Source of the DNA: Actinobacteria bacterium UBA2236
GTDB lineage: Bacteria > Actinomycetota > Actinomycetes > Nanopelagicales > Nanopelagicaceae
Assembly: GCA_002347935.1 (NCBI GenBank)
Contig: DDYK01000006.1
Span: 2,940-9,390, forward strand
Direction: 5' to 3'
Length of the DNA stretch: 6,451 nt
The position numbers were made by a program, and so were the translations under genes. The notes beneath the pieces are model-generated. The model was not told where the DNA came from and ran no database searches. It worked only from the letters and a program-made list of their open reading frames with translations. Of this stretch, positions 5,128 to 6,451 are shown one piece after another (position 1 is the stretch's first letter; each line of letters begins with the position of its first letter).

Positions 5128-5249
5128 TCCTTCAAAATACTCTTAGTAAGGCCTCTGGCTACCAAGCTCAAAAGATAAGCCCGCTTATCCCCAGAACACC
5201 TCGATTAACCTAAAGGCTTTTCCAGCTGGCTATAGATGATCGCCTCCTT
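5128..5249 (+). other. Gap before the ThiF-like gene with possible promoter
   Basis: After a strong terminator this 122-base gap must hold the promoter of the ThiF-like gene. TATAGAT (5231-5237) is the best -10 candidate, with transcription starting near 5243 and only a few untranslated bases; no -35 at 16-18 bases is clear (TTAACC at 5205-5210 is 20 bases away). The palindrome CCAGCTGG (5222-5229) abuts it. GATAAG-CCCG-CTTATC (5174-5189) is a perfect 6-pair hairpin without T run on the plus strand; on the minus strand it is followed by TTTT, but no minus-strand gene ends here. Confidence 0.3.
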
Positions 5250-6335
5250 ATGGAATCAAGGCCGGTGATTAAGAGCGCGCTTAGTATCTGGTCAAGTGCT
5301 AACGGGGCTCAGGTTTTTATTGGCTCGCCTTACAAATCCATCTGCCTACCAAGCCACTGGTTTGGCATTTCAACTAGATTATTACTTGAAAGTTTTACTG
5401 GCCGATTAAGCCTGGCTCAGATTGGCCAGCAATGCTCCCTTACTGCATCTCAACTTCAAGCTCTAATTGATGAATTGCAAACCCATGATCTAATCGATCT
5501 CGAGCGCACCGCTATCTCATACCTAAAAAGATATGACCCGAAAGCTAAAGCAATTACCCCGGTTGCCGATCTTGAGGAATTTAATGAAGACCTCGCCGCC
5601 CAATCTTTCATCAAAAGAATGGAGATTGAGTCTGAAGCAGCATCTCTTGCTAGTGGAGATATTGATGGCGGAAGAAGGTCAGTTGTCGCGCGCAGAGATT
5701 TCTCTATCTTGATTTTTGGATATGGAAGGATAGTTAACTCACTTGTTGGAGCGCTAAGCGCCTCAGGTTTCACTAAAGTTTTAATAATCAATCGCCTGCT
5801 TCAAAAGTCTGCAGCGCTAAAGATTCTTGAAAGCGATCTCTCTGGTGGCAACATCTCAAGAGGCGATATTGGACAATCGCGGAAAGAGGTATTGACTAGG
5901 GCTCGTAGCTCTTCTGCGCTCTTTGCTGAACCTACTCCATTTATTTCTCGACCTAAGTTAATAATCAGCGTTGGCCCGCCAAAGGCTGATGAGATGCAGC
6001 GCTGGATCTCTGAAGGTAGTAATCACTTAATTATTGAGCCCCACTCATCAGCAGAAGTTCGTATTGGGCCATATGTAATCCCAGGAAAGAGCCCTTGTTA
6101 TCACTGCCTACAAATATCAAATCAGGAGCAGATAAGTTCAATAGAGAGAAAAGAGGTTGGATCAGCACTTGCCCTAGGGTGCGCAGCTATAGCCTGCCTT
6201 GAGGTAATTAACCTCGCCTCAAGTGGGCTAAGCCACTTTCTAGGAAAATCTATGATTTATTCAAACTCAAATTTTCATAATCCTAAAATTGAGAATTGGT
6301 CTATTAATCCTGGATGCGGCTGCAGCTGGCGATAG
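5250..6335 (+). CDS. ThiF-like protein with N-terminal winged-helix-like domain (TOMM/ocin-ThiF type)
   Basis: This 361-residue protein resembles actinobacterial ThiF/E1-like proteins often labelled TOMM precursor leader peptide-binding. Residues about 40-90 look like a winged helix (SLAQIGQQCSLTASQLQALI), the kind of domain that can bind a leader peptide. A Rossmann-like segment ILIFGYGRIVNSLVGAL follows at 153-169. The hallmark RIGPYVIPGKSPCYHCLQ (271-288) contains Cys283-x2-Cys286, and the chain ends in NPGCGCSWR with Cys356-x-Cys358; together these probably hold zinc. The acidic and Arg/Gln residues normally needed for ATP use by E1 enzymes are not recognisable after the Rossmann loop, where VLIINR stands, so adenylation is doubtful. 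No cyclodehydratase, oxidase or precursor peptide is present in the window. The start is ATG at 5250 without a Shine-Dalgarno sequence; CCTCC lies just before it. It precedes the ABC1 kinase gene by 36 bases. Exact role unknown. Confidence 0.82.
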   Translation: MESRPVIKSALSIWSSANGAQVFIGSPYKSICLPSHWFGISTRLLLESFTGRLSLAQIGQQCSLTASQLQALIDELQTHDLIDLERTAISYLKRYDPKAKAITPVADLEEFNEDLAAQSFIKRMEIESEAASLASGDIDGGRRSVVARRDFSILIFGYGRIVNSLVGALSASGFTKVLIINRLLQKSAALKILESDLSGGNISRGDIGQSRKEVLTRARSSSALFAEPTPFISRPKLIISVGPPKADEMQRWISEGSNHLIIEPHSSAEVRIGPYVIPGKSPCYHCLQISNQEQISSIERKEVGSALALGCAAIACLEVINLASSGLSHFLGKSMIYSNSNFHNPKIENWSINPGCGCSWR

Positions 6336-6371
6336 TTTCAATTCGCGCTATCTCCCAGCCTAGATAAGAAT

Positions 6372-6451
6372 ATGGCGGTGTCTGAACAACTCCCCCAAGG
6401 AACTAGCAAAAGAAGCGCCAAGATGGCCAGTATTCCCTTATCCCTTGCTGG
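6372..6451 (+). CDS. ABC1/UbiB (AarF-like) family kinase, N-terminus only
   Basis: Only 26 full codons are visible before the right edge, beginning MAVSEQLPQGTSKRSAKMA. The segment SKRSAKMASIPLSLAG matches the opening of actinobacterial ABC1/UbiB proteins, which usually read RxAKLASLPLGFAGR before the kinase-like domain of about 400 residues. The family has an atypical protein-kinase fold; in M. tuberculosis the neighbour in this position, Rv3197, is an ABC1 protein next to whiB7. No Shine-Dalgarno sequence precedes the ATG. TAGATA (6361-6366) lies five bases upstream and is also the right part of an inverted repeat, TATCT (6349-6353) with AGATA (6362-6366), so either a leaderless promoter or co-transcription with the ThiF-like gene is possible. 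GTG at 6378 is an alternative start. The call rests on a short motif plus gene order. Confidence 0.7.
   Translation, partial: MAVSEQLPQGTSKRSAKMASIPLSLA

Noticed and set aside
5174..5189. GATAAG-CCCG-CTTATC hairpin considered as a terminator
   Set aside because: There is no T run on the plus strand; the minus strand has TTTT after it, but no minus-strand gene would need it here.
5456..5791. 111-codon minus-strand open frame inside the ThiF-like gene
   Set aside because: It is antisense to a gene with clear family motifs and shows no domain of its own.
5250..6335. A RiPP/TOMM biosynthesis cluster suggested by the ThiF-like protein
   Set aside because: No precursor peptide, YcaO, dehydrogenase or exporter is visible, and the gene sits in ordinary conserved actinobacterial synteny.
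1..6451. Mobile element, phage, CRISPR or defence island
   Set aside because: No transposase, integrase, terminal repeats, spaced direct repeats or defence-type domains are seen; all genes belong to conserved backbone families and composition looks even throughout.

Overview
The window reads as chromosomal backbone from a low-GC actinobacterium, probably a streamlined aquatic lineage such as the freshwater Nanopelagicales/acI group. This is inferred from three things: a gene set typical of Actinobacteria (UPF0182, YlbL-like PDZ/S16 peptidase, DUF2342, DUF45 metallopeptidase, DUF5679, ThiF-like protein, ABC1 kinase), base composition that by eye is far lower in GC than Streptomyces or Mycobacterium, and very short gaps between genes. 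No mobile element, tRNA, rRNA or CRISPR array is visible.

Layout. On the minus strand, reading right to left, are a 76-residue single-span membrane protein (2489-2259), a PDZ/Lon-S16-like peptidase whose start overlaps the preceding stop by one base (2259-1192), and the N-terminal ~387 residues of a UPF0182 polytopic membrane protein that runs off the left edge (1163-1). A divergent control region (about 2490-2657) separates these from plus-strand genes: a DUF2342 zincin-like protein (2658-3983), a YgjP/DUF45 zinc metallopeptidase (4171-4797), a 52-residue DUF5679 zinc-ribbon protein (4908-5066) followed by two tandem intrinsic terminators, a ThiF-like protein with an N-terminal winged-helix-like region (5250-6335), and the first 26 codons of an ABC1/UbiB-family kinase (6372 onward, cut by the right edge).

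From memory, the order resembles the M. tuberculosis neighbourhood Rv3193c-Rv3197 (UPF0182, PDZ protein, DUF2342, further conserved proteins, ABC1 protein, then whiB7 and uvrD2), so the block looks like old, vertically inherited actinobacterial synteny rather than an acquired island. Functionally it pairs a membrane-anchored serine/lysine peptidase with two metallopeptidase-like proteins. A shared role in envelope protein processing is possible, but this is inference only.

I see no clearly new system. The points that deserve a second look are small ones: a recurrent TANNNT-(T)GAGCC promoter-like element in front of three genes, two of them apparently leaderless; a DUF2342 protein in which a usually conserved histidine appears to be alanine; a hairpin that pairs the Shine-Dalgarno sequence of the DUF45 gene with the bases just before its start; a structured 187-base leader upstream of the same gene with a possible 15-residue peptide; and a ThiF-like protein that keeps its cysteine pairs but lacks a recognisable adenylation motif.
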